A stretch of DNA of 64,000 bases from Calliphora vicina (taxonomy: Eukaryota; Arthropoda; Insecta; Diptera; Calliphoridae). Positions 23,047-33,148 of this stretch are shown piece after piece. The first letter of the stretch is position 1, and every line of letters begins with the position of its first letter. The notes beneath the pieces were generated by a model that had not been told where the DNA came from, did no database searches, and saw only the letters and a list, made by a program, of their open reading frames with translations. The position numbers and the translations under genes are program-made. The stretch covers positions 88,554,895 to 88,618,894 of the forward strand of contig NC_088783.1 in the NCBI RefSeq assembly GCF_958450345.1, given 5' to 3'.

Positions 23047-23340
23047 TTGGGGTTTTACTTATTACTCTATTCTACCAAATTTGATACTCCTACGATAACT
23101 CTTCTATTTTTGCGTATTCTTTGTATTCGTGCGACGCCATCTACTGGAAATAAACAAAAGTTCACAGAAACACAGGTAATTGATAAATTACTGTCTACAT
23201 ATATTAATTATAATACAGATGGATTTTTCAATGTATTGGGCTTATCATCTGAAACATGCGTAAAATTGGTTATTCAAAATTCAATCAAAAACTCAACATT
23301 AAAGCAATCGAAGCGTGATATTAAACATAAGATACAATAA
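23047..23340 (+). CDS. 97-residue open frame, function unknown
   Basis: The frame runs to TAA at 23338. The segment after about residue 32 (TGNKQKFTETQVIDKLLSTY, then NTDGFFNVLGL and CVKLVIQNSIKNS) has a protein-like composition, unlike the hydrophobic start, which is probably not coding. No domain is recognised, and there is no obvious upstream exon. It may be a fragment of a lost transposon gene. GCCATCTACTGG lies within the frame at 23136-23147. Confidence 0.2.
   Translation: MGFYLLLYSTKFDTPTITLLFLRILCIRATPSTGNKQKFTETQVIDKLLSTYINYNTDGFFNVLGLSSETCVKLVIQNSIKNSTLKQSKRDIKHKIQ
23136..23147 (-). promoter_or_regulatory. Candidate CTCF core site
   Basis: On the minus strand this reads CCAGTAGATGGC, which fits the CTCF core consensus CCASYAGRKGGC at all twelve positions. 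One such match by chance in 64 kb is not very unlikely (roughly one in eight by base-count reasoning), so sequence alone gives weak support. Confidence 0.25.
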
Positions 23341-23520
23341 ATGCGCACTCAAACTTAAAATATGCTTACACATATCGTATCATAAGATACATTAGACTGC
23401 CCCAAAAATATTAATTTAATATAACTTTTTGGATTGACTACTGTTATGGGAATAATAGAAAATACAGTTAACAAGTAAGAGAGATAAATTATGCAGTGCC
23501 GAATTGGCTATATCCTACAC

Positions 23521-24656
23521 TAGAGTTTCGTGTTCGGTTTTAACCGAAACCGCGGTTTTTCAAGGTCTAAAACCGAAACCGACAATTATTCTTCGGTTTT
23601 TACTTTTAATTTATTTTCAGTAGAAAAATTCAAAATTTAGAAATCGAAGTTCTCTAAAAACAAATCAGTTTAAATATCATAAGATTTCTTTAAATTTTTT
23701 AAATTGTATTACAATAATTGATTCAGATGATGTAGCAGGATGATTGATCATACGAGTATTTCCAGACAATTAAACTTCAAATGACTGTTTATTTATTTAA
23801 TTTAAAAACAATAATGCAATAGTACTATTAAGAAGAAATAGTACTATTATTTTTCCTTTTGTGCATTAATACTAATTCAGGATAACATGTCTCGTAGTTT
23901 CATGTTAATTGATTCATTGTATAGTTGATTCTATCTTATTTGTAACTTATTATTAGAATAAAAAAAAGTACCATAAATAACCACATTTTGCATTCCCACG
24001 CATCATGATTCTGGGTCCACTATTATAGATAAAGCTAAAGAAAAGTACCACTAAAGTCACATTTTGTGAATTCTAACTCTTTCAGAATCATTTTATTTTT
24101 ATTATTATTTTAGGTTTATTATTATAAAATATTCAACAAGTATTATTAGTTGGAGAAGAGTAATGGTAAAAAATTACCATTGAAAGAAAAGGTACCAATT
24201 TTACAGGTTTTTTGATCTTTTTTAAAAGAAGGACAAAAAAGACCCATGCCTTGAGGATTTAGAGGGTTAACATATTCTACAAAAATGTTCTCTGTTCTCA
24301 TTTTACATAAATTTGCTGAACACATTTTATACCTAAAATGTAAGGATCACATGGTTTCTTATGCCGATTAACAATAAGAATGTGCCAGAGTTGGGAAACT
24401 TTAACCCCTCAAATGAAATTCAGATGTAAACTTTCAAAACGCCGATACACGTCTTTTTTTTGTCTCCTCTATCAAAATTTATTGGTCGGACATTGTAATT
24501 TTGGAAAAGAATTGATTTTGTTGTATAGTGTTATTAACTCATTTTATTTCTATAACATTATTTAACAAATTATCACAAAACCGAAACCGATCGGTTTCCA
24601 TTTTTTTTAAAACCGAAACCGCGGTTTTGAAATTCTTCGGTTTTTTGGAAACACTA
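23521..24656. mobile_element. hAT element, TAGAGTTTC ends, containing AAAAGTACC units
   Basis: The ends are TAGAGTTTCGTGTTCGG and, inverted, GGAAACACTA. Flanks are TCCTACAC and GCCTACAC, an 8-bp duplication with one mismatch. Subterminal AACCGAAACCG motifs are frequent on both sides. The middle (23955-24235) consists of AAAAGTACC-type units shared with 48754-50400 and 62707-64000, so those units travel inside more than one element type. No transposase is seen. Confidence 0.8.
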
Positions 24657-24664
24657 GCCTACAC

Positions 24665-25356
24665 CTACTGGTGAAAAAAAATGATTGTGTGAAATTTTTT
24701 TGGTGGCGAAAACAATATGGGTAAAATTTTTTTTTTAAAAAAAAAACTCGTATTAAAATAAATTTATCCAGATTTTGACCTATTGTCGCACAGTGGGAGA
24801 AAACCATAATTTAGTGGAACTAAATTCGTATCTTCTAAACGCTTGGCCAAATTAATTTCATTTATATGGAAATATTGCAGACAAGGAGGTAAGCTAATAA
24901 AGTAATGCAAAATGGGTACTGCTACTTCAGTAGAATGAGCGGGAGAGGCTGCTAAACTACACTACCTCGGAAGAAATTCTATACTATTTTCAATTGTAAG
25001 AAATTATATTAATATATCTTTCAAAAAATTTAAACTATATAAGTAATTTTATTTATAGCATAACTATTTAAATCTATAGATTTTGGACATTTACCCTATT
25101 GCCGGCATAGGTCGAAATATTCGTATAAAATTAAACTTTTTTTAGTTTTATTAATAAGTTTATTTTTAAAAACGAATAACTATTAATAAGTTTATTTTTA
25201 AAAACGAATAACTATTATTAATTATGAAAAGATTTTATTTAATTATTATAAATAATTTAGTTATAATTAAACAATGAAATAAAGAGTAATTAAGCTAACT
25301 AACACTTATTACAATTTTGTGAAATTTTATTATGAGATTTTTAAAATTTATTTAAA
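24665..25356. other. AT-rich stretch with a small tandem duplication
   Basis: AATAAGTTTATTTTTAAAAA followed by CGAATAACTATT occurs twice in a row (about 25152-25216). Otherwise nothing identifiable. Confidence 0.5.
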
Positions 25357-25491
25357 TTAGTCGTCTACAGAGTCTGATGAATCACTAGGAAGTAATGGAT
25401 CCAACAAAATTTGCCTAACATCTTTCGATAACGGTTCCACTTTTTTATAGCTTGCAGATGAAGTTCTGGACAATGTGGATATAACACAGCG
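25357..25491 (-). CDS. C-terminal open frame of 44 residues, unknown
   Basis: The minus strand reads ISTLSRTSSASYKKVEPLSK, then DVRQILLDPLLPSDSSDSVDD and a stop. Composition and the acidic Ser/Asp-rich end look like a genuine protein tail rather than chance. An upstream in-frame stop (25492-25494) and the lack of a clear splice acceptor argue that it is cut off from its gene. It may be the end of a transposon protein or of a lost host gene. Confidence 0.25.
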   Translation of the reverse strand, partial: RCVISTLSRTSSASYKKVEPLSKDVRQILLDPLLPSDSSDSVDD

Positions 25492-25683
25492 TTAAAACAA
25501 ATATATTAATATTGACATAAAACGCTTTGCAAATTTTATATTTTTAATCTAAATAGAGCACTACCATATTTAAAAGGACTCATAATTTTATGTCAAATTA
25601 TATATGGGCATATGGGCATTTGTTTTTAGCAACTTGTAAGTAGGTAGAATTACATAAATTTAATTTTTATATAATGTAATTAC

Positions 25684-26594
25684 CAGGGAAACCAAAATAT
25701 GCAAATGCATGTTTTTTCTGGTGAGTCTAATGAGCACATGGATAAGATATTTACATGTTTCAGAACTATTTAAGAATTTTGGCATCGATTTGTTAGTGCA
25801 TATTTTACCCTTAAATACATATTTTTGCATATATTTGTTTTAAGAGCATATTTATGTCATATTTTGCGTTTTTAGAGCATATTTTACTGTTTAATAGCAT
25901 ATTTTGACTTTATCAAAAACAAATTTTGTCTTACTTATTTTTCGCTGTTGTGTTACAGGTTTTTACTTCCTTTGTTTAAAATTCAAAATTGAAAAATAGA
26001 TGGCTTTTCACCAAAAAAAAAAATTAAAAAAAACAGAAATTTTTTTTTAAAATTTAAAATAACAATTCTAAAAATTTTTTTATCCAAAAATTAAAAAACT
26101 GAAAAAAAATGTTCACCTAAAAAAAAAAAATTAAAAAACTGAAAAAAAAATTTTGTTCACCTAAAAATATTAAAATTTTTTATTTTGAAGTATAGTTAGG
26201 TGAAGGGTATATAAGATTCGGTACAGCCGAATATAGCTCTCTTACTTGTTTTAATATAAAATAAGCACTATTTTAAAATCATCTAAATATCAAATTTTAG
26301 TTCTAATTCAAACTTAACCGTTCTAAGTGTTAAAGAAATATTGTCTTTTAAATTTGCTCCTGTAACATCAGTTGATGTCGAAAGAACATTTTCTATGTAT
26401 AAAAATGTTTTCAGATTCAATAGACAACGATTTTTATTTGAAAATTTAAGTAAATTTTTTTTGGTTAAAAATTATGTAAAAGTTTGTTTTTTTAACAGCA
26501 TATTTTTTAAATTTTAAGAGCATATTTTAAAGTTTTTACTGCATATTTAAAGCGCCTAAAACGCTTTTTTTAGAGCATATTACCGGTTTCCCTG
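25684..26594 (+). mobile_element. hAT element, CAGGGAAACC ends, duplication GTAATTAC
   Basis: The ends CAGGGAAACC / GGTTTCCCTG are inverted and GTAATTAC is duplicated perfectly (25676-25683, 26595-26602). AGCATATTTT-type motifs are repeated near both ends (about 25798-25915 and 26500-26580). A coding remnant near 26335-26480 reads APVTSVDVERTFSMYKNVF and RQRFLFENL, the C-terminal dimerisation region of hAT transposases. The rest of the enzyme is gone, so this is a deleted derivative of an autonomous hAT. Confidence 0.9.
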
Positions 26595-26647
26595 GTAATT
26601 ACCAATAACACTTCTTATATACAATCTTAAAAAAATAAGGAACAAAT

Positions 26648-28807
26648 TTAGTACGAGGCAATGCTATGAAACAGAGTTTCTGTTTCGCTTTTAACGACGT
26701 CGCAGCTTGTAAAATAAAATGCAGACCAAATTGTATTCAAATAAGTGAAATCAAAGCAATGGTTGCTCTTGAAATGGTTTTGGAGCATACTGCAAATATA
26801 ATCGTATGTAATGTATGTAATGTATGTAATGTATGTAATGTATGTAATGTATGTAATGTATGTAATGTATGTAATGTATGTAATGTATGTAATGTATGTA
26901 ATGTATGTAATGTATGTAATGTATGTAATGTATGTAATGTATGTAATGTATGTAATGTATGTAATGTATGTAATGTATGTAATGTATGTAATGTATGTAA
27001 TGTATGTAATGTATGTAATGTATGTAATGTATGTAATGTATGTAATGTATGTAATGTATGTAATGTATGTAATGTATGTAATGTATGTAATGTATGTAAT
27101 GTATGTAATGTATGTAATGTATGTAATGTATGTAATGTATGTAATGTATGTAATGTATGTAATGTATGTAATGTATGTAATGTATGTAATGTATGTAATG
27201 TATGTAATGTATGTAATGTATGTAATGTATGTAATGTATGTAATGTATGTAATGTATGTAATGTATGTAATGTATGTAATGTATGTAATGTATGTAATGT
27301 ATGTAATGTATGTAATGTATGTAATGTATGTAATGTATGTAATGTATGTAATGTATGTAATGTATGTAATGTATGTAATGTATGTAATGTATGTAATGTA
27401 TGTAATGTATGTAATGTATGTAATGTATGTAATGTATGTAATGTATGTAATGTATGTAATGTATGTAATGTATGTAATGTATGTAATGTATGTAATGTAT
27501 GTAATGTATGTAATGTATGTAATGTATGTAATGTATGTAATGTATGTAATGTATGTAATGTATGTAATGTATGTAATGTATGTAATGTATGTAATGTATG
27601 TAATGTATGTAATGTATGTAATGTATGTAATGTATGTAATGTATGTAATGTATGTAATGTATGTAATGTATGTAATGTATGTAATGTATGTAATGTATGT
27701 AATGTATGTAATGTATGTAATGTATGTAATGTATGTAATGTATGTAATGTATGTAATGTATGTAATGTATGTAATGTATGTAATGTATGTAATGTATGTA
27801 ATGTATGTAATGTATGTAATGTATGTAATGTATGTAATGTATGTAATGTATGTAATGTATGTAATGTATGTAATGTATGTAATGTATGTAATGTATGTAA
27901 TGTATGTAATGTATGTAATGTATGTAATGTATGTAATGTATGTAATGTATGTAATGTATGTAATGTATGTAATGTATGTAATGTATGTAATGTATGTAAT
28001 GTATGTAATGTATGTAATGTATGTAATGTATGTAATGTATGTAATGTATGTAATGTATGTAATGTATGTAATGTATGTAATGTATGTAATGTATGTAATG
28101 TATGTAATGTATGTAATGTATGTAATGTATGTAATGTATGTAATGTATGTAATGTATGTAATGTATGTAATGTATGTAATGTATGTAATGTATGTAATGT
28201 ATGTAATGTATGTAATGTATGTAATGTATGTAATGTATGTAATGTATGTAATGTATGTAATGTATGTAATGTATGTAATGTATGTAATGTATGTAATGTA
28301 TGTAATGTATGTAATGTATGTAATGTATGTAATGTATGTAATGTATGTAATGTATGTAATGTATGTAATGTATGTAATGTATGTAATGTATGTAATGTAT
28401 GTAATGTATGTAATGTATGTAATGTATGTAATGTATGTAATGTATGTAATGTATGTAATGTATGTAATGTATGTAATGTATGTAATGTATGTAATGTATG
28501 TAATGTATGTAATGTATGTAATGTATGTAATGTCTAATGTACATACATATGTATTTAAAATATAAATAGAAACAAAAAAAATAAACATGGCGTCATCTCG
28601 GTGGCAGCCTTCAACGAACGGATTATTTTGACCTAGGGGTAACACAAAAACAAAGAAATTCAACATCGAATTGAACATAGTCTCTCATCTGAGCATGTAC
28701 TTACCCGAAAATGGAAGTATTATCCCTAAGATCACACGGAACAATAAGTCGGGAGTATCAGAAGAAACGAACATTAAAATACACAAAACTTTCAGCTTGG
28801 CACGCAT
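26648..28807 (-). CDS. Hypothetical spliced frame through the 9-bp array
   Basis: On the minus strand, exon C of the inverted module (28705-28807, starting MRAKLKVLCILMFVSS) can join across a 72-bp intron (donor GTAAGT at 28704, acceptor CCCCTAG at 28633) to a segment reading GQNNPFVEGCHRDDAM. The phase is right. The frame then enters the array as a repeated Ile-Thr-Tyr triplet and leaves it into SNHCFDFTYLNTIWSAFYF, stopping at 26648. Together this would make about 695 residues, 576 of them from the array. The nine-base unit lacks stops in five of six frames, so openness is not evidence of coding. I regard it as unlikely to be translated. Confidence 0.15.
26804..28531. repeat. Perfect 9-bp tandem array, 192 copies of GTATGTAAT
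   Basis: 1728 bases with an unbroken 9-bp period; I see no variant unit. It follows AAATATAATC on the left and passes into GTCTAATGTACATACATATG on the right, which is the end of the inverted spliced module. In copy 1 of that module the equivalent position (20637-20640) continues into other sequence with no array. Such homogeneity points to recent expansion or to active gene conversion, or to an assembler filling the gap. Confidence 0.97.
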
Positions 28808-28944
28808 CTAAGGGATAATAAAAGAAAAAGTACATTAATTAAAGGTTATCTTAGACGGGAATATAATCGTACTTACCTAACGAAAGTCTTCTCCAAATGA
28901 ATATGTATTTCTGGCATCGGATTCCGCATATACATATCCATTAT
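28532..28944 (-). other. Spliced module, copy 2 (putative exons B, C, D)
   Basis: Inverted relative of 20193-20637. Exon B (from 28944 leftward), a 69-bp intron (28808-28876), exon C (28705-28807) and a 72-bp intron (28633-28704) keep donors GTAAGT and acceptors CTTAG and CCTAG. Differences from copy 1 are scattered substitutions plus small deletions. Exon A and the acceptor before exon B are absent here, whereas the acceptor before exon D is absent in copy 1. Each copy is therefore broken at a different splice site. Confidence 0.5.
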
Positions 28945-29151
28945 TAATATGAACAAAATATTTTAAAAACTGTACACATTTATGTATTGCTCAGAAAAAA
29001 AATTATATTTCAATTCAAACATTTATCACATATTGATCTGGTTTCAATTATTTCATAATAGAATCAAGTATTCATATGCTCAAAAACAAAATTTTCTGAT
29101 ATTAGCTATGTTCAATAACTAAAAGTTGTTACTAGTTAGTAACAATTGTTA

Positions 29152-29271
29152 GACCCTTTCACACTAGACAAAACAGCATGCAACATTTTCTTCTCCTCAA
29201 CCCGACATTACCTCTGGTATCTACAAACACAATAGACTTGCGCAACTAAATTGCCTAGTGTGAAAGGGGTC
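29152..29271. mobile_element. PIF/Harbinger-type MITE, GACCCTTTCACACTAG ends, duplication TTA
   Basis: A 120-bp element with inverted GACCCTTTCACACTAG ends, flanked by TTA (29149-29151, 29272-29274). Flanks CAATTG and CTGGAAAAGCGTTCATT match an uninterrupted sequence at about 30655-30680, which contains a single TTA and so represents the empty site. Confidence 0.9.
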
Positions 29272-29373
29272 TTACTGGAAAAGCGTTCATTAACTCAAAA
29301 AACTTGCAAGTAGAGAAAAATTCAAGAGCGTATCAATTTTAGAGAGTGCTCTCTCGTTGCAAACTATTACAAG

Positions 29374-30462
29374 TAGGGCTGTCAGATGTGGCGATTTCTC
29401 GCCAAACGTGGCGATTTTTCATTTCCTTTGGCGACCAAAATTTCCAATTGGCGATATGGCTATTTTTTTGGCGATTTACAGACTAGTTGGCGATTTTTAA
29501 CAAATTATTTGTTTTTCATGAAATAATTTCATTTCTTTGATATTTATTAACCCAATAATTAATAATTCAAATTAATCACGTATTATCTGATCATATGGAT
29601 GCAGGTAGCATACACGATCAAATAGTTTGAACAATATTAATTTTTTCTTCTAAAATATTTAAGCCGTCTTAATAACTTAATATGCTCATTAAAATTGGCT
29701 ATTGGTTCGCCGGGTTCTTTTCTGCCATTGGAATCTATCGATTTTGGCACAGAATTTGGAACGGAATTACAAAATATAAAAATGGAGGAATATGATGTAG
29801 AAATTTTAAAAGAAAATGTTTTTTTGTACTTAAAAAACTTTTAAAAGAAATGCTTAAACAGTTACCAGAAAATATAACTCTTTTTAAAGTATATAATGAA
29901 TTTTCAATATTAAAATGTGGAAATTTTCGGTAGTTCAAAATTCATTCATTAACTTTATTTAAATCCAAAATTATCTGCAGAGGAATATGAATTGTAATGG
30001 TCAAAATTAGCATATATCAATTAAACTTAGATCTTTAAAGGTGAAATTTCAACAAATTTGCTAGATTTTTGGCCACAAGTTTACAATTATTGCGATGCAG
30101 CTGGAATTGTTAAAAGCAAACTGAAATCTGGGAGTGAATGAATGTTTTTGTGTATTTATTTCATTTAATACTCAAACTCAGACATTTTGTAAATTTTCGG
30201 TTGTTCAAAATTTATTAACTTTATTTAAATCCAAAAGTATCTGCAGGGGAATATGAATTGTAATGTTCAAAATTAGCATATATCAATTAAACTTAGATGC
30301 GATGCAGCTGGAATTGTTAAAGGCTTAGCATTGGCCGTTCTAAACATGTTAATTTTACCAACCAAATATGTATGTAGAATTCCAAAAAAAATATTTTGGC
30401 GACTTTTGGCGATTTTTCGTTTAGCTTTTGGCGATGGAGGTAAAAAAAATCTGACAACCCTG
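29374..30462 (+). mobile_element. hAT element, TAGGGCTGTC end, duplication ATTACAAG
   Basis: TAGGGCTGTCAGAT and, inverted, ATCTGACAACCCTG form the ends, with a perfect ATTACAAG duplication (29366-29373, 30463-30470). GGCGATTTTT motifs are repeated at both ends. The plus strand between 29715 and 30000 encodes a broken transposase-like stretch (PLESIDFGTEF, EEYDVEILKENVFLYLKN) with several stops. An internal segment of about 110 bp (29930-30045) is duplicated at 30195-30300, and GCGATGCAGCTGGAATTG occurs in both parts. Confidence 0.9.
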
Positions 30463-30470
30463 ATTACAAG

Positions 30471-30869
30471 TTATATTTTGAACTCGTAATAGTTAGCAGC
30501 TTATATTTTATATGTTTTGTGTTATTGTTTATTTATTTTCAATTTTATTTTTGTGGTGAAAAAATATAAAAAAAAGAATTTTCAATAAAATTGAAGAAAA
30601 TGTGAGTATTTATACATTTTAAAAGGAATCAAATATGAAAATTGTGTGTATAAAACAATTGTTACTGGAAAAGCGTTCATTTACTTTTTACTATTTTTGA
30701 GATTCTAAGAGAGTAATTTTGTAAATTTTGATTTTATTCTCTCGTTGCAAGTATTTACTGGGAAAGTAAATGAACAGACCTATTTTCTATTGAATTTTGA
30801 ATTTGATAATTTTGATATTTGAATTTACAATTTTTGTTATTGGTTGAACTTTAAATACAAAAATTATTT
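30471..30869. other. Second copy of a short repeat flanking the hAT element
   Basis: GTTACTGGAAAAGCGTTCAT and CTCTCGTTGCAA at 30660-30745 also occur at 29272-29360 on the other side of the hAT element. These are remains of a repeat of about 110 bp. Nothing else is identifiable. Confidence 0.5.
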
Positions 30870-31017
30870 GCCCAATTCACAATTGATGTCGTAGTGTTGT
30901 AGCATTGTATGTCATAAATATTTTTCAAACAAATTTTTCGAAACAAAAACAAAACATTAATAAAAAAAATTACGACATACAACGATACAACGCTACGACA
31001 ACAATTGTGAATTGGGC
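30870..31017. mobile_element. Palindromic MITE, GCCCAATTCACAATTG ends
   Basis: 148 bp; arms GCCCAATTCACAATTG, GTCGTAG and TTGTATGTC pair with their inverses on the right. It interrupts a larger inverted sequence whose arms contain ACAAAAATTAT. A target duplication is not clear. Confidence 0.75.
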
Positions 31018-31332
31018 AATTGAATAGATAATTTTCATAATTGAAAAAACAAAAAATAACAAAAATGTGTTTTCAATTACGAAAATTATCTATTCAATAA
31101 TTTTTGTATTTTGTACGAGTATTAAATAATAAATTAATTGAACAAATTTGAGTAATAATTTTTTCTGTGTATTTGTTGAATCTTACGTATTTTTCAATAA
31201 GTATTTAAATCTTATAACTAAAACTAATTGCTCTAGAGCGGGGTGGTAGATCGGCTCGAAGAAGACTTCATTGGTTTTGGGTATGTGTGAGAAGTTTAGC
31301 AAGCCGGTTAGGAACATTGAAATTTCACCATA
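31018..31332. other. AT-rich flank with a GC-richer patch
   Basis: AGAGCGGGGTGGTAGATCGG and TTTAGCAAGCCGGTTAGG (31235-31312) stand out in composition. No tRNA fold, coding domain or repeat partner was found in this window. Confidence 0.35.
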
Positions 31333-32130
31333 CAGTCAGAGTCAAAATTTAGTATTCAGCACGCATTTTCAACTATGAAGCTAAATATTTTAATTATAGA
31401 AAGAAATATATAAGTTTGATTAAACTTAAAATTAAATTTAGAGTTTAATCTCTTATTATTTTAAAAACTTTGAAAATTAAAATCGATTTAGTGGAAAATT
31501 TATGAGAAAAAGAGAAAAGTACCTAAAAACAACAGTCAAAATTTAGTATACAGTTGATGGGTAGCGCTCTATTTTATATCACCAAAAGCCGAAAATAAAT
31601 AGTTTATATTTTGTTGGTACCCATTTAGCTTAATTACGGCCTCTAGTTGCCTTTTCATAGAGTTTCCAAGATATTCAGTTATATCTTTAGTACTTTCCCC
31701 CTTCTCTTCCGTTAAAGAGGGTTCGGAGTTCGCACTTGGATGATTGTAGATTGCGGAGGTGAAAATAATTGCTTATGCACGTTATACAATAGTCACTCCT
31801 TAACAATTATTGCGGTGTGCTTTGGATCATTGACTTTCTGAACGACCCATGGTGTTAAAGGACCTAATTTTTCAGCACTTAATTTCAGATTGTCCTTTAA
31901 AATTTGTAAGTAGTCTCGGCAGTTCATTTTAATTGCAATGAATACAAGATTGCCAGGTCCTGCAGCTGACATAAAGCCTATCAAAATGGTACCAATATTT
32001 CCTTTTTTATGAATTCCAGTTACTTCTGTGAATATTTTTGCTAGATTTGACCAAAATTATTGTTGGACATTACAAATACTGACTGAGTTTTAAAGGATTA
32101 ATCATCCAACTATGGGAAATTCCTGCACCA
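31333..32130 (-). pseudogene. Tc1-like transposase remnant with doubled left end
   Basis: TA precedes CAGTCAGAGTCAAAATTTAG at 31333, and the core CAGTCAAAATTTAGTA recurs at 31533, an IR/DR arrangement. On the minus strand a 63-residue frame (31793-31984) reads GFMSAAGPGNLVFI, DYLQILKDNL and KVNDPKHTA, matching the block around the second catalytic Asp of Tc1 transposases (usually QQDNDPKHTA). Leftward, SMKRQLEAVIKLNG matches the C-terminal end of the family. Frameshifts separate the parts and the right-hand end is unclear. Confidence 0.8.
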
Positions 32131-32251
32131 TTTTTGTTTTGCTCTGATGGTAATGAACATTATTAAACGGAATTTCGCGGAAATATCTAAAGCCATTTGG
32201 ACTTCTGAAGCCTCATTCATTTTATATGTTTTTTTGCACTGTATGTATATA

Positions 32252-32427
32252 CACACAGACTCAAAAGTGAGTAAACACCACAAATTCTTTGATTTTTTTA
32301 AGATAATGAAACACCAAAAATCTATCCATCGATTAAAATTTAAAAGTTTCTGTTTCTGTATAATGAGTTTCATGATCTTAAAATAATCCAAAATTTCACT
32401 GGTGTTTACTCACTTTTAGGCTGTGTG
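32252..32427. mobile_element. mariner-type MITE with TA duplication
   Basis: 176 bp; inverted ends CACACAGACTCAAAAGTGAG / CTCACTTTTAGGCTGTGTG and then AAACACCA / TGGTGTTT, flanked by TA. Confidence 0.8.
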
Positions 32428-33140
32428 TATATTGGAACCACCCTAATATTCATATTTGTATGTTAGTTACACATCTATACATACATACATACATACTTTC
32501 AAATGTGTACATTTCAACTCTAGATAAAACAAACTAAGATACAATTTAATATTATATTTATACGTTGTATCTGTTTTGTTTTTCGGTACAAATAATTTCT
32601 GTTGAAAGAGTTTCAGGTAAAAAAAAATACAATACAAAACAAATTTGCATTTCATACTCAATTGCATATTTCGAGCTAGAAATTTAACGTTTCCCAATTT
32701 AAATGTGAAAACATTCATAGAAGATTGATTCGTAGTTATTCACATTTGTTGTTACTGTGTGTGTAAGAATAAATATATTTTTGTTAGTGTGTGTGTGTAC
32801 TTATTTCTTTGTGTGTGTTTGTGTGTTATGTAAAATTGAGTTTGTGCCGAAATGGTTATGATTTTTATAGTAAAATGGTAAAATTCTAATTTGCATATAA
32901 TCAGGCAGATGTTTATTTTTTCAATTTACCTTAAAGCACACAAATAACACTGAGTCCTAGTTTCATTATTTTTTTGCATACCTTAACTATCCTACCTATA
33001 CAAAACAGACTTATCTCGTACATATCCATACAAGAATACCTAAATAAGTGGTACAAGTATTAACTGATTAAATTAAATTTAATGATATGATATGTATCAC
33101 TATTAATTGAATAATTATGTAATTGTCAATAATGTAATTA
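32428..33140. other. Microsatellite-bearing AT-rich stretch
   Basis: Short (CATA)n near 32476 and interrupted (GT)n tracts at 32757-32830. No gene or terminal repeats identified. Confidence 0.5.
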
Positions 33141-33148
33141 ATGTGTAC

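Noticed and set aside
26666..28565. Five long open frames (580-680 codons) over 26.6-28.7 kb
   Set aside because: They are translations of a 9-bp unit that has no stop codon in five of six frames; length carries no coding information.
31225..31320. GC-richer patch as a small RNA gene
   Set aside because: No convincing fold, box motif or Pol III terminator could be found by eye.
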